Below, piece by piece: positions 33,701 to 45,270 of a stretch of 64,000 nucleotides of DNA. The stretch spans positions 620,001 through 684,000 of the forward strand of contig NC_039501.1 in NCBI RefSeq assembly GCF_003590095.1. The letters run 5' to 3'. A model generated the notes under the pieces. That model ran no database searches. It was not told where the DNA came from and saw only the letters and a program-made list of their open reading frames with translations. The stretch's first letter is position 1. Each line of letters opens with the position of its first letter. The position numbers and the translations under genes are program-made. Source of the DNA: Trichoplusia ni (lineage: Eukaryota; Arthropoda; Insecta; Lepidoptera; Noctuidae).

Positions 33701-34107
33701 GTTTTGCAATTGGACTTTTATTGATGATAAGTTTTTTCAACACGCGATAAAAAAAAACTAATTGAAAGTATTTTATATGTGTTTACATTAAATTAAAGTA
33801 AGTTTTTAAATGTTTACGTGTTTACTATTTATTTATTAATGTTTAATTTTTATTACTGACAAATAGCTTTTGAGCCTTAAACCTTCTTTTTTAATGCGAA
33901 AATAAATCTTTGTGAACGTAGATTGTAATGGAATAGATTTAGATTTTAGACATTGCTAAAAATCAATGTTACTAGAACTAAAACAAAATTGATTTAACAT
34001 CCACGTGCATAGTAAACAAAACATAAATAAATAACAAACAAAACAAGAAAATAAAATAAAAAATATAAATAAAAAACACAACTCACCGCCATAACTTTAG
34101 CGAACAT
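24617..34107 (-). CDS. small secreted six-cysteine peptide precursor, 98 residues (three exons)
   Basis: Joining 34087-34107, 25980-26108 and 24617-24763 on the minus strand, all in phase 0 with consensus splice sites, gives a 98-residue protein. Residues 1-29 are a signal peptide: basic start MFAKVMAKN, hydrophobic core IACILVLVCLAMLV, and a small-residue cleavage site after SNA. The mature part (about 69 residues, starting RPPWLAPGSG) has cysteines at 47, 57, 60, 73, 74 and 84, that is C-x9-C-x2-C-x12-CC-x9-C, so three disulfides are likely. There is no amidation signal and only one weak basic pair (R81-K82), so it is probably used as a whole small protein rather than cut into short peptides. 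The C-terminus is aromatic (QFDFY). I do not recognise the family; a neurohormone, growth-factor-like peptide or other secreted factor is possible. Nearby repeats crowd both long introns. Confidence 0.8.
25765..25962 (+). repeat. copy of the ~350-bp interspersed repeat
   Basis: Shares GGGTGACCATCT, GGCACGTTAAATTGTGG, TTTGACAGTCGTTAC and CGTGTTGCCCAGGTAA with copies at 29018, 40488, 45316, 48209 and 59600. It ends next to the donor of peptide exon 2. Confidence 0.75.
25980..26108 (-). CDS. peptide gene exon 2 (signal peptide core and first cysteine)
   Basis: The acceptor is TTTTGTCCACAG and the donor is GTAAGT (25979-25974). The 43 codons read KNTIACILVLVCLAMLVRES, NARPPWLAPGSG and end AECHTD with the first mature cysteine. 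Base composition is clearly higher in GC than the flanks, as for a real exon. A copy of a roughly 350-bp interspersed repeat ends only about 10-15 bases beyond the donor. Confidence 0.85.
28120..28215 (-). repeat. repeat of the 'TTTAGGGTTCC' family
   Basis: TTTTTAGGGTTCCATATTAG, then GGTACCTTATTACTTAAG and GACTGTATCTCATGAATTG, a series known from many lepidopteran intergenic regions; related copies at 47085-47260 and 62155-62280. Confidence 0.6.
28231..28335 (+). mobile_element. tRNA-derived SINE fragment
   Basis: GATAGCTGAATGGACCAG, then CGACGTGTCGTGGGTTTGAT (box B with changes) and GACAAGCATTTGTGTGGAT as in related copies. Confidence 0.6.
29018..29235 (-). repeat. copy of the ~350-bp interspersed repeat
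   Basis: Starts ATAATCGGCCTAGCCTTTTC and follows the order seen at 48209-48570, then diverges after GGAATAACAGCC. Confidence 0.8.
30206..30316. mobile_element. MITE with terminal inverted repeats
   Basis: AAATGATGTAACGGTTTACT at the left and AGTAAACCGTTACATCATTT at the right; interior GGTTGGGTCCGAAACTAGTC. 111 bp; same family as 15974-16110 and the partial copy at 3885. Confidence 0.85.
30385..30560 (-). mobile_element. tRNA-derived SINE copy
   Basis: Minus-strand order: GGATAGCCGAGTGGTTGAGG, then the box B region, GAACAAG..., TGAGTCTGGGTGTCTCTGTG and CATGTGACTTGTATGTTTG. One of the better-preserved copies. Confidence 0.7.
30855..31150 (+). mobile_element. tRNA-derived SINE with RTE-like 3' end
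   Basis: The head has GCAGGTTCGATCCCAACTCG (perfect box B GGTTCGATCC); the tail ends AGAGGCCTATGCCTAGCAGT and TATTATTATTG, the same block as RTE 3' ends (reverse at 903-1025). Suggests mobilisation by an RTE-type retrotransposon. It is distinct from the other SINEs here. Confidence 0.6.
31890..32030 (+). repeat. repeat with TGTC run and GGGCAACAGCTAG end
   Basis: TCTGTCTGTCTGTCTCATTT, ACTACTGAGGCGATAGAAAT, and the end GGGCAACAGCTAG. Related to 48880-49087, 52921-53158, 59041-59253 and 60480-61590. Confidence 0.65.
33445..33585 (-). mobile_element. tRNA-derived SINE copy
   Basis: CATTCAAGTCACATGCACAA, GGGGATCGAATCTGCGACAC and CCACTCGGGTATCC in minus-strand order. Confidence 0.65.
34087..34107 (-). 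CDS. peptide gene exon 1 (start codon, MFAKVMA)
   Basis: ATG at 34107 in the context GGAATAATGTTC, seven codons, then donor GTGAGT (34086-34081). This start is chosen because exon 2 lacks an ATG before the hydrophobic core and because the added residues supply the basic n-region of the signal peptide. Confidence 0.7.
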
Positions 34108-34300
34108 TATTCCAAATAATAAAATAAATCACAAACACAAATCCTTGACGCAAAAGAAAATTAAAAGCAAAATTACGAAACGCAAAAAAAAATCGTAATA
34201 TTAAAAAAAAAACGCGTTCACTTGCGTTAGTCAGCAAGACTTAGTGTAAAATGATAGGAGACGCGTTGGTTCCGATCGTAATATACTTATATCTGTGAGA

Positions 34301-34310
34301 CTTATATATA
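34301..34310 (-). promoter_or_regulatory. candidate TATA element for the peptide gene
   Basis: On the minus strand the sequence reads TATATATAAG, about 195 bases before the ATG at 34107; a second ATATAAG lies at about 34284-34291. Transcription would begin near 34255-34280. There is no clear initiator, so this is a composition-based suggestion only. Confidence 0.3.
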
Positions 34311-35444
34311 ATATGTAAGAACATGTAGATTGCGTGCCACAATAGTGATAAAGATAATTGATTTTAGGGGCCCTCGGACGAATGATAAAACGGTGCGTTA
34401 TCATAATTATTGTACTATCAAGATTGTTTCGTCATTTTTATCACATTTTTGTTTCGTAGCAATTTATTTTGGTAGGTAAGGAACGAGATGTTTCGATTGA
34501 TTTTATCTGTTTTTTTTTTAAGCCGTAGACGTCTTTGTCATTAATTGGTTGGTGATTATGGGTGGTACCTAATTGAAATATATAAATGGTTGACGTATGA
34601 ATCAAATAAGAATTAACTTTTTTTTAATATTAATCTTTTCCTACTATAGGTAATAATATTTTGAATTAGTTTTTTTTTATGTAAATAAAAGGTATTCTGT
34701 TGAACACAATTGCTTTGCTGGTAGAAAATTCTTATAAAATAAGTAGAATCTTTTTAATTTTTTTTTGTTATGTTGAGCTTTTTTACGTATAGAACAAAAG
34801 AAATCTTATATAAAAAATTAAGAAATCTTTTTTTATATTTTATTCTTTATTAAAGGAAGAATGAACTTAGAAAACTTACGTTTTTAATCAGGTACTTTTC
34901 TTTTTTTCTCTACAAAAAATAAAAAATATTCTTAACCAAGAACACAACAATAATCAGCCCAGCAAAAAGCTCATTTAAATTTGGTATTCAAAACCATGTA
35001 ACGAAAACGTAATTATTTTCAATTAATTTTGAAATGAGTCATACATGTATCAATTAAATTGGCACTAATTATATTTTGTCTTTACTTATCAGATGTGCCC
35101 CATGAGTAAATATTACGTAATCCAATAATATGCAGGTGTTCAGATAGTCCAGTGTCACATGTTTAGTGAAGGATTGTCATACGGTTTGAGCAATTTGCGT
35201 GATGGATTGGTATCACATGCCTCAATTTGAGCCATTCGGACATTTAAATTGAACCACTTGACAAATTTTCCTATGTTTTTTTATCCATTCTTCCACCCCG
35301 TTGGGATTGCTTTTGCTTAACAAAAGCGGGATTGGTCGAAAAAGTATATCGGTAACCGAATAATTTATATCAGAAAATATTTGTGAGTGTATTCCATCCA
35401 AGATTCAATAGTGTCGATTAAGATTCTGAAAATTGAAAACACAC

Positions 35445-35590
35445 AAGGCCCTTACCGGGTAGTCGAGTGGTCACCTCGCCAAACCCACAGTGAGCTACGC
35501 ACTGCAAGTTTGATGCAGCACAAGTATTTATTTTATCAACGAATGCTTGTTCTGAGGTTGAGTGAGGTGTATTTATGCATATGGAAATCG
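35445..35590 (+). mobile_element. tRNA-derived SINE copy, diverged
   Basis: GGGTAGTCGAGTGGTCACCT then GCAAGTTTGATGCAGCACAA and GAATGCTTGTTCTGAGGTTG. Confidence 0.55.
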
Positions 35591-36374
35591 TAAATTAAAT
35601 GAATTTTCAAATGTGTTATTTCGTCTGTATGCACCTTGCCTCATTCCAACTTCTTTTTATTATAAAAACGACTCCCGCTCCAAGGAATTTTAGTTTTTAG
35701 TTTTCCCTTAGTTTAACTACTTTCTATTGGCACCAAATGGCGGAGGATCATTTAGAACTCATTTAGAATTCATCAAGATAGAACCGACGCAAAAAGGCAC
35801 CGTTTGACCTGTCTGTCTGTCCGTATCTATCTCTGTAGCATCGTAGCTTCCGAAGGGCTCGAGTGATTTCAATTAAATTGGTTTGGATGAAACTTAAAAT
35901 TATTTGCGAGTGTTCTTAAATATACGTGTGAGAAAAATCGCTCGAGCAAATTCGAGTTTAAAGTTGTGGAGGTGAAAATTTTAAAGTGTCTATTTTTTTT
36001 TAATGATGAGCTAAGAACAGAACTATGCGTGACCTCCAAAGTAATCTCTACATGTGTTACCTGACAACATTAATTTATTAGCCAAAGTCCGCGACACATG
36101 ACTGTCGATAATTACTTTCTACTAATTAATAAACTGCGTATGAATCATCCGAATCAGAGTATGACATTGATTGGGTAGACAGATAGTCTTATCTTACTAA
36201 TATAAATGTTTCTTTAGCAAATCCTTTTCAACGTTCTATATTTAAGGGATAGTTTAATAACATAATTCTATTACTGAGGCTTCGCTGACAAAACAGACAG
36301 ATTGTTTTCAATAAGTTATTTCTTTAGAGTAAGTTCATTTTAAAAAGGAATCAGTCATCAGTTCATCCGTTGTT

Positions 36375-36520
36375 TGTTTCACAAATATTCTGATCACATG
36401 CACAAAGACTCGCAGACCCAGAACTAGCATTCGTGGATCGCACAAGCTTTTGCAACGCGGGAATCTAACCAACGACACGTCGCGCAAATTGACCTTAACC
36501 ACTAAGCTATCCGTGCACAA
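36375..36520 (-). mobile_element. tRNA-derived SINE copy
   Basis: GATCACATGCACAAAGACTC, GACCCAGAACTAGCATTCGT and CCACTAAGCTATCCGTGCAC, in minus-strand order. Confidence 0.65.
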
Positions 36521-37244
36521 ATTCCAATCAGAAAAGCGTTACTTAAAACAAAGCCGGCATCATTTAAATAGTCTAACTGCCTTGTATAGTTAGTCTAACT
36601 AGAGTAGTAATCTATTTATTAGTCTAACTGTTACAAATAGTTATCTATAAACTTCCGCAGTCTTCGTGAACTGTCGCGGTGAGTTCTTAACGTTATCAAA
36701 GAGGTCCAAAGTCTAACTGTCTATGATGTGAATGAATAATCTTTTATCTATGATAGTATAGACTGACATTGACGCAGCCCAAAATGTTACAGTTGTAATC
36801 TTTTACGCCGTTAGTTTTAAGTAAATAACCGGTTAAGTGTGAGTTGGACTCGTAATACTGGGTTCTGCACAATTATTAAAGAAAAACAAATTATTTGGGT
36901 GACAAATAAATTGGGATCCACTTCTTTTTTGTCACACTGTCTAGCTGTCACAATTCATGAGGTAATAATGATGTTTTCACCTAATTAAATAAATGTCATA
37001 ACAAATGTCATATTTCATAATAAACTAATAAATAATCGTCACCAAAAAGTCTGTAAATAAATATATTATGTTTGTTGCTATCACTTATTAAATGTACCAA
37101 AAATTATATCTACTTTTTGTTTCCGAGCTAATCATGAAATTGTAATAAGGGCTCATTCACACGAGAACAAAAATATAATTTATACACCAAACATTTTCTG
37201 ATGGTTGACGTTGCATGTTGCAAGGTTTAGAGGCGAGGGTGGCT

Positions 37245-37325
37245 GTCCTTACGAATTCCCCCATCATCATCGTCAGCCCATATTCGTCCACTGCTGGACA
37301 TCAGCCTCCCCGATTCACATTTCCC
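37245..37325 (-). mobile_element. RTE-type 3'-end fragment
   Basis: CATCATCATCGTCAGCCCAT then GTCCACTGCTGGACATCAGC and CTCCCC: a retrotransposon 3' end with its trinucleotide tail, in minus orientation. Confidence 0.6.
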
Positions 37326-38149
37326 CGTCTTAACAAAAACAATAGTGGGGTATGATGAAACCAGTCCAGTTTGTCTAGATTTTTATACTTAAAAAATATT
37401 TCTCCTGTGTCTTTAAAGTGCATGATATAAAAACAAAGATTTCATCAAGCAATTCAGTAAATTCTCGAGAAGCAAATTCTCTATGCAAAAGTGTCATCAA
37501 TGGATAAGGATGCAAAGGATCTGAATACTAGTAATTAAAACATGATCGAGATCTACCTAAAGAAGTAAAATATTTTATGCAATAAAAATCACGCAAGTCG
37601 ACAAAAATATGAACACACCCTAGACTACTAAACAAGCTGGTAAACATATAAATACATCCGATCCAAAATAATATGTACTAACATATTACATCACACGAAC
37701 ATACACTTTTCATCATTCGCGATAACATGAGATAAAGCGAGCGAAGTCGAATGATAGTGCTATGTTCAGGTTCTGCCCTCGTGCTGTGAGCTGACAAGAT
37801 ATCATCGTATCACTTTGTCACTACCTAAGCGGAGGCGGGGCGGGTTACATGTATTTTAATTAATAAGGTAAAAATAAAACATTTACTATCAGTGTTTTTT
37901 TTTATGTAAATATAGAATAAGATTGTATTTTTTTATGTAGAGTTGATATTTTTGACAGGTGTGAATGGATTTATATTTTACTTAATTGACAGCATGTGTG
38001 TAGGTTTATAGTCAGAGACTCAGTCTTTGCACGCATAACGTGTCAAGTACAATTCTAACTGATTTTTAGATATGTATCTGGTACTCTATTTGAATTAAAC
38101 GGTCTGTCTTTTAGTAATTTCCGACTTTCACTGACAAAACCCACCCATG

Positions 38150-38440
38150 TTCTTTCTGGCTTTTCGTGTACTGGTGCTGCAGTAATCCTTTCGAATCCTT
38201 TCAGACAATCCCGCTGCCCAGGCAGGCATCAGCCCTAATGGGCTCTACAGAGCCAGCTATCCAGCTTGCTGACAACTCTTTAAGTAACACTTTTAATTTG
38301 AATGCGCCGTTCAGCACCTGTCTGGTCTTGGGTGAGCAACCACTGGCCATCCGCAGCTCCGCGCCTTGGGTGGTTGAGAGTCATCACATGCCTGATGTCT
38401 TCCACAGTGGCTGGGCCATTGTGCAGCTAGATCCCTGACC
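38150..38440. other. GC-richer block with a 90-codon open frame, unrecognised
   Basis: A sharply bounded stretch of higher GC in AT-rich DNA. The + frame reads PLPRQASALMGSTEPAIQLA and WVVESHHMPDVFHSGWAIV; no domain recognised, no splice or promoter context. Most likely a fragment of a transposon or processed transcript. Confidence 0.3.
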
Positions 38441-39489
38441 ACTATGAGATTAAATCGACATCTTTTTCTCAGGGTATTCTGACAGGAACAGGTTCACTCA
38501 TATAAAAGGATTGAAAGATGAACATGCAAAATAAATGATTTCATTTCTAGGCAATAAAATATCACATTTACGTCAACATATACACCCAATACAAGACGTA
38601 AGCTGAAACACACATGTTACCACGACCTAAACATTCATACATCTGTGGATATAAATTGTCAGCAACGCATTGCGTGAATGAAGAGGCTCGGCGAGTGGGC
38701 CGCATGATAAATATATCGCCTTAATCTAAAGCAGGATCAGTGAATTATCTGAAATGCCCTGATAGGCCTTGTATTGCCCTATATTAAGTTTCTAAGCAAT
38801 TTACGTTTTGTATATTTTTGCTGCGCAGTGTTTTTGCTCTCTCACTCTTGTTCTCAGAGCTTTACTATTAACTGAATTTTACTGGTCCATAGCCTAATTA
38901 GCGATGACGACCACTAGTTTAGTATTCATTTCGCACGGATAAAAATAATGTTCTCTTCTAATCTGCTCTACACACTTACTTGACACACCAAGCTTATGGT
39001 TCAGCTCTAATCACTGGATACAAAATCTAATTATTTTTTTAAGCTAAAGAACGCATCCCGTATCGTTCACCTTCAACGCTTCGTAATTGTTCTAGATGTG
39101 GAGAAAAACCCTGGCACCAAACTCTACACCACAGTAATTTTATATGTTGCTTAGCAGACTCCCAAAAGCGATTGCATTCAGTGCTTAGTGTGGACAATGT
39201 GGTGGATACTTAGTACGGTGAAGAAGCCTAAATTTCGCTTAGGGTTTCCCTTCTTCTAAGGGTAGTCAGAGAGAATTTCGACTCCAGCAATATCGAAAAA
39301 TGGCATATAAAGGCGATGATAACGTATTTAACCGTATAAAGGAAATTGATTCGTGGTTTATAAAACTTTCATGTCTGAACAAATAAGGAAGAACATTGAT
39401 TACATGTCTAGACGTTCCTTACCGTTTGATTTCAAAATAGATAATCCATTAAAAATTGAATCGTCATTTGCAAAAGATAAAATTATTGG

Positions 39490-39700
39490 CTTTACAGATA
39501 GCCGAGTGGCTAAGTTTCCCTAGGAAAACCCACTAAGCGCGATGTGTAGAGATCAAGATACCTGTAGAACAAGCGTTTGTGTGATCTACGATTGCTTGTT
39601 CTGAGTCTGGGTGTCTTTGTGCATGTGACTTGAATGTTTGTGAAACCCCTCGCGACACAAGGATGAAAATCCTTAATGCGGGAGTCGTTTTTCTAATTAA
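39490..39700 (+). mobile_element. tRNA-derived SINE copy, near full length
   Basis: ACAGATAGCCGAGTGGCTAA at the head, GTGTGATCTACGATTGCTTG, TGTTCTGAGTCTGGGTGTC, TGCATGTGACTTGAATGTTT, CTCGCGACACAAGGATG and GCGGGAGTCGTTTTT at the 3' end. Best reference copy in the window. Confidence 0.75.
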
Positions 39701-40154
39701 TAGTCATACCAAAGTTGTATTTTGCCAGCCAAAAAAAAACAAGAGACTGTGCTCTGTGCTGTAATCAAGGACTCATTAAGAGTTACATAACTTTACCTAA
39801 TTTGTGTAGAGTATGTTATAATAATAACACAGATATTGCAAATAAATCGATTTTACCTTGAAAATACGTGAAATGGTCTTAATCTTTCAATTAAATAGGT
39901 ACATCATTTAATTACGCGAAAAAAGTGGTTATTACGAAATTCAGTCTTATGTCTTTACAATAAGATCGATTTTCCTTTAAAACCAGCTACTGACGTGTGG
40001 TCTTTGTATCACAGATGGTTATCTTATTATCCTAATCCTATTATTCGATGATTTATCACGAAATATGATTATAGATTAGTTTTTATTAGTAATAATCCCG
40101 TATTCAGTATTTTTTGATATGTATTCTAGGTAATTAGCACGTTGTACGCTGTGT

Positions 40155-40265
40155 GAACGACTCCCACATTAAGGAATTGAATCCTTGTGTGGTTTTCAGA
40201 AACGTTAAAATCACATGCAGAAAGACACCCAGACTCAGAATAAGCATTCGTGGGTCACATAATAA
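40155..40265 (-). mobile_element. truncated tRNA-derived SINE
   Basis: Begins GAACGACTCCCACATTAAGG and ends CAGAATAAGCATTCGTGGGT; the tRNA-like head is missing. Confidence 0.65.
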
Positions 40266-40487
40266 TATACGTTTGCTCTACGAAGAAAATAGTAGGTTAG
40301 GTTAGGTTTCCTCAAAAGGCCAGTCCAAAGAAATACCGTGCAAACTCAGGGGTGAGTTTGTTTCGACATTTCTTTCTCAGGGTAGTCAGAAAGGAAATGT
40401 CAACACCTGCGTTTTCAAAAAAAGACATAAAAGTGTTGATATATCCAGCTGCAGAATAAATTATTTCATTCCATTTGGCGTTGTGAT

Positions 40488-40775
40488 TTGCAATGGGTGA
40501 CCATCTTTGTCATAACTTGTTCCTCCGTGCTTCGGAAGGCACGTTAAATTGTGGGTCTCGGCTGTTATTCCTACATCTTTGACAGTCGTTACAGATAGTC
40601 AGAAGCTGAAAAAGTCTGACAGCCAGTCTAACCAAGGGGTCCCGTGTTGCCCAGGTAACTGGGTTGAGGAGGTCAGATAGGCAGTCGCTCCTGGTAAAAC
40701 ACTGGTACTTAGCTGAAACCGGTTGGACTGGTAGCCGACCCCAACATAGTTGGGAAAAGGCTAGGCCAATGATGA
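40488..40775 (+). repeat. copy of the ~350-bp interspersed repeat
   Basis: CAATGGGTGACCATCTTTGT through AACATAGTTGGGAAAAGGCT, the complete right part of the family. Confidence 0.85.
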
Positions 40776-41639
40776 TGGAAGTAGAGTATAGCTTTGTTTG
40801 CTACGGGTTTCAAGACAGTTAATTGTTACCATTGGGACACACCGGACTTAAATGATACGGTGAATTTCATTGTAGTTCCTGTCTTACAGGACTGGCAATG
40901 ATAGGCGGCATCTGTGGTGGGTAATTCCAAATCCAATGATTTTTGATAGCGTTTATTTAAATATCGGAAGCTATATTTTGGTTTTCCGCCTAGTCTACAG
41001 ATAGACTGATAATGGTTAAGACGACAATAATAACACGATAATGCTTGTGTAATCAAGATTATTGTTATAATAATTTATGGTACCAATTGCAACGTTACAG
41101 GATCTGGTGACGTCAATTAAACATTTTGAGCGTTAAGGAATTTTCCATTTTTTTTTACCCGGAAGTATTTCTAAAATTGACTCTGAATTCTTAGAGGCTG
41201 AAACATGTCTTCGGTTGTCAAATTAATTACTAACCGTAAAACCTCTTATAAACAATCATCGACTTGGTTTGAGATTTTGACAGTTGGGCTAAACATTGCT
41301 CAATGGCCAATGTTGGGACGAAGGAAATTCGGTCTGGAAGACGAAATTAAGAATCCATGTATAAAACTCTAGGACTCAAATGAAGAAAGCTTAAATGTAA
41401 AAATCATTATGAAACCTTTTCGCGGAGAAGCTACTGTATTATTGCAATGAAAAAAAGTCTTGCACTAAACCTTCCATTTATGGTGATGCCCGTTTTAGTA
41501 TAATATAGAGCAACAGATGGTTTTTATGTAGATAATTCGCATATTTCCGTGGGTTTTTTGACTGAAAACACAATAGCTTTAATTATATCAGTATCCGGTA
41601 GGTAAACAATTAATCAGTACTTTACAACCGCTGTATGCT

Positions 41640-41830
41640 GCCTAGTTTTCCGTACTAACTACCTACAGATGAATGGCAACACCAAAATAAAAAATCGGAT
41701 GATTTCTTTATCCAAAGTCCTCATTCAAGGTTGCAAAACAAGTCCATTTTGAATTGATTTTAAGCAAATTAGGCAATTAGCTAATTTTATTAAAAAATCA
41801 AAAATTTTCATCCAAGACTGTGGCTCAGCT
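41640..41830. repeat. repeat copy, family of 42577 and 43628
   Basis: CTACCTACAGATGAATGGCA and ATCGGATGATTTCTTTATCC align with 42580-42650 and with the reverse complement of 43635-43710. Confidence 0.5.
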
Positions 41831-42576
41831 AAATGTGTCATCTGGGTATATTTGATGAAAAATTATAGCTCTGTTGTTGAAATTTTAACAAACGTCGGTC
41901 TAGTTCTAGAAATATGAAAATCAAGCAATGGACGGTTTGGCATGCCTTAAAAATGAAGGGTGTCCATTCTCTTTCAGAAATGTTTTTCCTTTGGCTTTTG
42001 TTCGTCTCGCGGGTGACCAATTCTTTTCACAAGATTTTGCTAACCGATTTCTGTACCCTAATATGTTTTTATCATTTTCCACATTTGAATACTGTTACAT
42101 ATCAATTCATTATCGCCCACCCTACATTCCAGTAAAGATTACTCATTAAACTGACAACACGTGTCACAACATTCAATCCTAATCTTTGTGAAACGACGAT
42201 CAATGCATGGAAATATAATCAGCCTTTGTACCTTAACAGAGTGATTCACCAATGCGCGAGGAACTGAGTTTCCAACCGCTGTTGAAAAAATATATATGCT
42301 TCGAGTCTATAGGTTTGCATCGTCATGGGTAAAGGATATGTCTGAGTTTAAAAAGCACATATATTTACTACATAATATACAATTTTTTCCTTATTGCTAT
42401 TTTTCTCATTTTCAAGGTGCTACTTACTACTAGCACCTTACATGGCTCAGGTGTCTACACACCGGAGCTTTAAGACTGAAAGTTGATCAGGCATGCCTTA
42501 AAAAGACAGAAGGTTTTAACTTACATAATACAGGATGTTAGTCTTATCGCCTCAACTGAACAAACAGTGTTTGTAA

Positions 42577-43720
42577 TTTCAGGCTACCTACAGATGTATC
42601 ACGCCACCGCGATAGCAGATCGGACGATTTCCAAAGTCCCAATTTGAAGGCCAATGAAAATTATGATTTTGCTTATCGTGTAATATTTTCAGCTTTCACG
42701 AAAATCAATTTTGTTGCTAACCTCTATTTTTTTTATTTCCTATAAATTTTCCGTCGGCATTATTTGATTTTTTACGTCTCTTTTTCTAATCTTTTGGAGG
42801 TTTTCTACTTCTAAAAATATTAATTAATTATTTACATTCACTGACGACTAATAGGCTTCGCCGTATGATAGGTAGATATTCTACTTTTTCCATTCGTCAC
42901 TAAATGTGTCTTGTCATATTCAATACCTACGTTTTGTTGTATTTCATGCTGATTACTCCATCAATCAAATTATCAATTATATATCTCCATATACCTACCA
43001 TCGGTTGCTGACTGTTTCGGTGAATTTACAGATAATCAAATACAATATTATGCTTAATCATCCTATATCCATAGCAAAGTTTTTTTTTAGATCGATGGAA
43101 ATTTTCCGTCATCATTTGTTAGCTACATTCGTTTACAAGCTTAGGAAAGTACCAGAACCAGCTGAGCTTTGGTCACTAGTACTTACTTGTTTGCTATTTG
43201 CTTTTCGAAAATTTCAGAATGTTTACCTGTTAAAACTAAAAAAAAAAAATGTGGTTTTCTTACTATCCACAATGTCCAGCAAGTCTAACAAAATATAAAA
43301 TATTCACGAAAATTATAAAAATGGAGTACTATTCCAGATTTAGTGTCCAATACAAAAATGTCTCATACATACATTATTTTTTTTAACACTAGGCGAGTGG
43401 TTCCCTTCACACGCAGTACCCACAGAGCGCGACGTGTCGCATGTTCGATCCCTGTGCGGGACAAGCGAAATGTAATCAATGTGTCTTGAGTCTGGAAGCA
43501 TGGGATTTAAATTTTGGTGAAACCCCGCGACACATGAATTAAATTCCTCAATGCGAGAGAGGTTTTTTTAAGAAAAAACCTGAGAGGTTTTGCAGTAGGT
43601 ACACACCTTTTTATGAATACGTGTTTTAGGTATAATTTAGTATTGACCTTCAGATCGGGACTTTGGAAATCTTCCGATCTGCTATCTGGATGGCGCGATG
43701 GCATGACAAATGTTTAGGTA
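42577..43720. repeat. 1.1-kb segment flanked by inverted repeats
   Basis: The left arm (about 42577-42655) contains AGATCGGACGATTTCCAAAG; the right arm (about 43628-43720) holds its reverse complement form CTTTGGAAATCTTCCGATCT. The interior is AT-rich with a 130-codon open frame at 42906-43298 that I do not recognise and do not call as a gene. Confidence 0.5.
43390..43570 (+). mobile_element. tRNA-derived SINE copy
   Basis: GGCGAGTGGTTCCCTTCACA, GTGTCGCATGTTCGATCCCT (box B), GGGACAAGCG and AACCCCGCGACACATGAATT. Confidence 0.65.
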
Positions 43721-44534
43721 AACTGTAGTTATGTAAACACGCTGTTTATTCGACTGATAAGGGAAACATCCTATATTGCATAAGCATTTTCGTTAAAATT
43801 AAAAATTTGTTACATTTTGTTGTTTTTTGTAAATTTCGTAATTGATACAGCTAGGGATATTAGTTTAAACGAAAAAGGACCAACACAGTGTCTGCGGGAT
43901 CTGTCTCGCTTTTTTGTAGTCAGTTGGTTTACACGCAACCTGTGACTAATACACTGGACAATTTAAAAAAGCGGATAACCGTGCTTTCGACTTAGTCAAG
44001 GATGGTACTAGGGTGTTTTAGGTAAGTGTAATATTCACGGTCACCGTTTCGCGAGTTTAAGACTAACTCCAAGAAAACAAAGATAATTACTTTTAACTAG
44101 ATTTTGTCTCACTTACGTAAAGATGAGAACTTTTTTTATTTTAATTATCTTATTAAGAGAACAGTGATAATACGTTAGACTTCAAATTTAAAAATTACTA
44201 ATTTGCTATGGTGATGATTAGAGCTCGCTTTTCCTGAAAATTTATTTATTGAGTTGATTCCATCAATAAATGCAATTTTCAGGTCAAAATTCATTGAAGT
44301 AGTACATGATAATTACGTTTAGTTAATTAGTTATTATCAATTGTAGTAAATACGTTACATTGTTAGGATACTATGTAAGCGTATTATTATCGGGCATGTG
44401 GGAATCGTGACGGTTCACTAAACATTACCAGATATCGTTAACGTGGAGTGGCGTCAGTCAGGGAATGAGCAGGAATACAGGGCTGGTATGTACTGAGACT
44501 GTATTTAGAAACATAAAAAGTAATTGACTAAATA

Positions 44535-44675
44535 TAATGCTGAACAGGCCGTGCAGGAAAACATTAATGATTTTTGCGCATGAGATTTTACGAACATTCA
44601 AGACACCTATATGATACTCAGAACGATCTTTCGTGGATCATACACGTGCTAATATTACACGGGGAAATAACGTTT
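44535..44675 (-). mobile_element. truncated tRNA-derived SINE
   Basis: ACATTCAAGACACCTATATG and CAGAACGATCTTTCGTGGAT match the tail of other copies; the head is eroded. Confidence 0.45.
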
Positions 44676-45270
44676 TTAATGATCATTAATTTGTAGACGG
44701 CTGGCTCTTAAGGAGCTCGACAACAGCTCTTTTGCAAGCTCTAACGCTGGACACAAATCGAAAGTGAAAAAGATAGTTTCATTCACACAATACAATCTCT
44801 GGATTTGAAAAGAGGAGATGACCCCTGTTTTTTTCCGACGTTGCTGCGAAGTCAACACCAGCTAGCTTAAAAAAAAACATTAAAAATTGTAAGAGCAATA
44901 TCGCAGCTTTTTATCCTATTGGCTTAATATAAGCTATTTAATATTTTCAAGTCATATAATAACGTTTACAATAGTTTCACCCCTAACAATAGGTGTATGG
45001 AACTCTACAACATTGTTAAATAAACGATGATCTCAACTGACACATGATAAACTGTAGCTTCACACCTTCATATCGGATCTTTGTAACCGGTTCAAACCAG
45101 ATCCCTTTTGTAGTTTTAACAATGATGTGTATGTCAGCTGACTATGATAAGGAGACTAGTAATCGTTCTTTTGATACTATTGCAAAGAAACAAAACAAGA
45201 GAGAACTTTTTGTAGAGTTCTGTAGTCAAAGGATAAAAATAAAGTCCTATAACTAAGGCGCCGAGCTCGT

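Larger units (their letters stand above)
26109..34086 (-). other. intron 1 of the peptide gene, repeat-filled
   Basis: Eight kilobases without a supported exon. It contains the repeats listed separately (28.1, 28.2, 29.0, 30.2, 30.4, 30.9, 31.9, 32.4 and 33.4 kb). A minus-strand TATAAAG at 26864-26870 and a GC-box/E-box block at 31610-31690 could mark alternative promoters. Confidence 0.5.

Noticed and set aside
41838..42149. Overlapping open frames on both strands
   Set aside because: No recognised domain or splice context; mutually overlapping chance frames near repeats.
42906..43298. 130-codon open frame
   Set aside because: AT-rich hydrophobic text (many Ile, Phe, Lys) without domain or codon bias, inside a repeat-flanked segment; likely chance.
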